64,000 bases of DNA from UBA7960 sp964624065 (lineage in GTDB: Bacteria > Bacteroidota > Bacteroidia > Bacteroidales > UBA7960), in NCBI GenBank assembly GCA_964624065.1, contig CAZUWF010000005.1:1-64000 (forward strand), written 5' to 3'. Every line of letters starts with the position of its first letter. The stretch's first letter is position 1. Of the stretch, positions 62,455 through 64,000 are shown piece after piece. The notes under the pieces are model-generated. The model saw only the letters and a program-made list of their open reading frames with translations. It was not told where the DNA came from and did not search any database. Position numbers and translations under genes: made by a program.

Positions 62455-64000
62455 ATGAGGGATTTGTTGAAAATAATCAGGTTCGTGAAGCCTTACAAGG
62501 CAAGGATATTCCTTAATTTCCTTTACAACACTATTTCGGCATGCTTCTCCCTATTTTCAGTAACCATGGCGATTCCTTTCCTAAATGTGCTTTTTGGAAT
62601 CCAACCCGTAGTTACCCAACTCATTCCATTTTCCTTACGCCCGACGGTTGTAAAGGAGATTTTGAGTTACCACGTTGGGCAGTTCATTACCTCACTCGGA
62701 GAGGCTAAGGCTCTCCTGGCCATAAGCTTGTTGGCTATTGTTGCGAGTTTCTTGAAAAACGGATTCAAGTACCTCGCCTTGAGGCAAATGGCCTTCCTAA
62801 GAAACCACGTGGCGATGTCAATTAGGCAAAACCTTTATGACAAGTCGCTTGATTTGCCCATGGCTTATTACGCACGCGAGCGCAAGGGAGACCTTATGTC
62901 AAGAATGACCAGCGATGTAAGTCAGGTTGAATCAAGCCTGATAGGTAGCCTGGAAATTTTATTGCGCGAACCGATAACAATTTTGGTTTTTCTTACCGCA
63001 CTTCTTGCCCTCAGTCCAAAATTAACCGTTTTCGTGGTGTTGTTGCTGCCTGTAAGTGCTTTCATTATTGCAAGGGTGGCCAAAAATCTGCGAAGTTCAT
63101 CCCGTGAAGGCCAGTCCAAGTTGGGCATGCTCCTATCAATTATCGAAGAAAGTATCTCAGGACTTAGGGTGGTTAAGGCCTTTAATGCCGAGCAAAAAAT
63201 GAAGGATCGGTTCGAGGCACACAACCATAGGTTCACACACATAATGAATAAAATCTATTTGAAGCAATACCTTGCATCACCCCTAAGCGAATTCTTGGGT
63301 ACGGCGGTGGTGGTGGCAATAATGATTTTCGGGGGCACTCTTGTGGTTACGGGTAATCCAGGCTTCTCGGCGAGCACGCTGATAGGTTACCTCCTTATGT
63401 TTTCGATGGTAATCAACCCCGCAAAATACCTTTCGCAAGCTTATTACAACATTCAGAAAGGGCTCGCATCGGTTGATAGGGTAATGGAATTGCTACACGT
63501 CTCAAATAATGTTGCCGATTCTAAGGAGGCTTTATCAATTACAAGCTTCAATGACGAAATTTTGCTCAAGGATGTTTATTTCAGGTACGATCAAAAAGAC
63601 GTTTTGAAGAATGTTAACCTTCCGATAAAAAGAGGGCAGGTTGTGGCCTTGGTTGGTCATTCGGGGGCCGGAAAAACTACGTTGGTAGATTTGTTGATGC
63701 GATTTCATGACGCCACATCCGGTGAGATATTCATTGATGGAAACCGCTTGAAGGATTTAGAGGTAAAATCGTGGCGCAATTTGGTTGGGTACGTAAACCA
63801 AGATCCAATTTTGTTCAACGATACTGTATACAGCAACATTGCTTTCGGAGGCTTCGGTGTAGTCAAGGGTGAAGTTGTAGCTGCCGCAAAAATCGCCAAT
63901 GCCCACCAATTCATTTTAGGTTTGCCTAATGGTTACGATTCAGTTATAGGCGACAGAGGTTGCAATCTTTCGGGTGGCGAACGCCAAAGATTAAGCATTG
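62455..64000 (+). CDS. ABC exporter, fused permease-ATPase (MsbA-like), partial at the right edge
   Basis: The frame is open from ATG 62455 to the end of the window (515 codons) and lacks its C-terminus. Six membrane helices (about 20-300) with the intracellular-loop motif DKSLDLPMAYYARERKGDLM... are followed by the ATPase domain. Walker A GHSGAGKTT is at 401-409, the Q-loop NQDPILFND near 449 and the ABC signature LSGGERQRLSI at the very end. Walker B and the H-loop lie beyond the window. It is a MsbA/BmrA-type exporter; lipid A flipping is a reasonable guess for this group. It is 6 bp after purB and probably co-transcribed. Confidence 0.88.
   Translation, partial: MRDLLKIIRFVKPYKARIFLNFLYNTISACFSLFSVTMAIPFLNVLFGIQPVVTQLIPFSLRPTVVKEILSYHVGQFITSLGEAKALLAISLLAIVASFLKNGFKYLALRQMAFLRNHVAMSIRQNLYDKSLDLPMAYYARERKGDLMSRMTSDVSQVESSLIGSLEILLREPITILVFLTALLALSPKLTVFVVLLLPVSAFIIARVAKNLRSSSREGQSKLGMLLSIIEESISGLRVVKAFNAEQKMKDRFEAHNHRFTHIMNKIYLKQYLASPLSEFLGTAVVVAIMIFGGTLVVTGNPGFSASTLIGYLLMFSMVINPAKYLSQAYYNIQKGLASVDRVMELLHVSNNVADSKEALSITSFNDEILLKDVYFRYDQKDVLKNVNLPIKRGQVVALVGHSGAGKTTLVDLLMRFHDATSGEIFIDGNRLKDLEVKSWRNLVGYVNQDPILFNDTVYSNIAFGGFGVVKGEVVAAAKIANAHQFILGLPNGYDSVIGDRGCNLSGGERQRLSI

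Noticed and set aside
1..64000. Search for CRISPR arrays, insertion sequences, integrases, phage or defence genes
   Set aside because: No regularly spaced direct repeats of CRISPR type, no transposase or integrase motifs and no terminal inverted repeats with target duplications were seen; the only tandem repeats are the 7-bp runs.

Overview
The window is a chromosomal stretch of a member of the Bacteroidota. The evidence is a set of markers for that phylum. There is a complete moxR–DUF58–batA/B/C/D/E operon, and the type IX secretion protein PorQ lies beside two proteins with T9SS-type C-terminal sorting domains. A DUF3276/PUR-family nucleic-acid-binding protein and a long-form NusB are also present. 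At least fifteen upstream regions carry the phylum's -7 promoter element TAnnTTTG, and Shine-Dalgarno sequences are largely absent. I cannot resolve order or genus. I see no phage, insertion sequence, integrase, CRISPR array, toxin-antitoxin pair or recognisable defence island.

Layout: 1-9.5 kb holds a two-gene LysO lysine exporter, comEC, a secreted M28 peptidase, the mpl-ung pair, small enzymes (DUF2007, GNAT, MBL hydrolase) and rplS with its terminator. 9.8-21.5 kb holds ftcD, an acyl-CoA ligase, tRNA-modification genes (queA, mnmD, miaA), a Nudix hydrolase, tRNA-Gly(CCC) and tRNA-Val(GAC), typA and a glycosyltransferase. A 1.1-kb stretch without an intact gene follows. 22.6-31.3 kb is the Bat operon, a membrane-anchored VWA/TPR system fed by a MoxR AAA+ ATPase. 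It is followed, convergently, by an unrecognised secreted coiled-coil protein.

33-39.4 kb holds the DUF3276 gene and a divergent run nusB–DUF1573–yajC–ybbR–coaE–porQ–ispH. 39.4-42.5 kb (minus strand) holds an O-methyltransferase, an M16 peptidase, def and ruvX. 42.6-50.4 kb holds a secreted endonuclease I, murB, a DUF486 membrane protein, a phosphohexomutase and clpB. 50.7-58.3 kb holds an FtsX-type permease, an outer-membrane beta-barrel, a GNAT, mltG, a second phosphohexomutase and a lipoprotein pullulanase. 59-64 kb holds an unusual GNAT-like protein paired with fdhD, then purB and an MsbA-type ABC exporter that runs off the right edge.

Peptidoglycan and envelope maintenance recurs (mpl, murB, mltG, MsbA-like exporter, LolE-like permease, T9SS parts, Bat). 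So does translation and tRNA maturation (rplS, queA, mnmD, miaA, def, typA, tRNAs). Glycan metabolism is represented by two phosphohexomutases and a pullulanase. Less expected signals lie between genes: a family of degenerate 7-bp tandem repeats in at least four intergenic gaps, a decayed reading frame resembling cutC at about 58.55-58.98 kb, a second frame-broken relic near 22.0-22.3 kb, and long inverted repeats in the DUF3276/nusB divergent region and upstream of the DUF486 gene. I did not find a convincing undescribed multi-gene system. The nearest candidates are the Bat operon with its extra membrane protein and the GNAT-like/fdhD pair.
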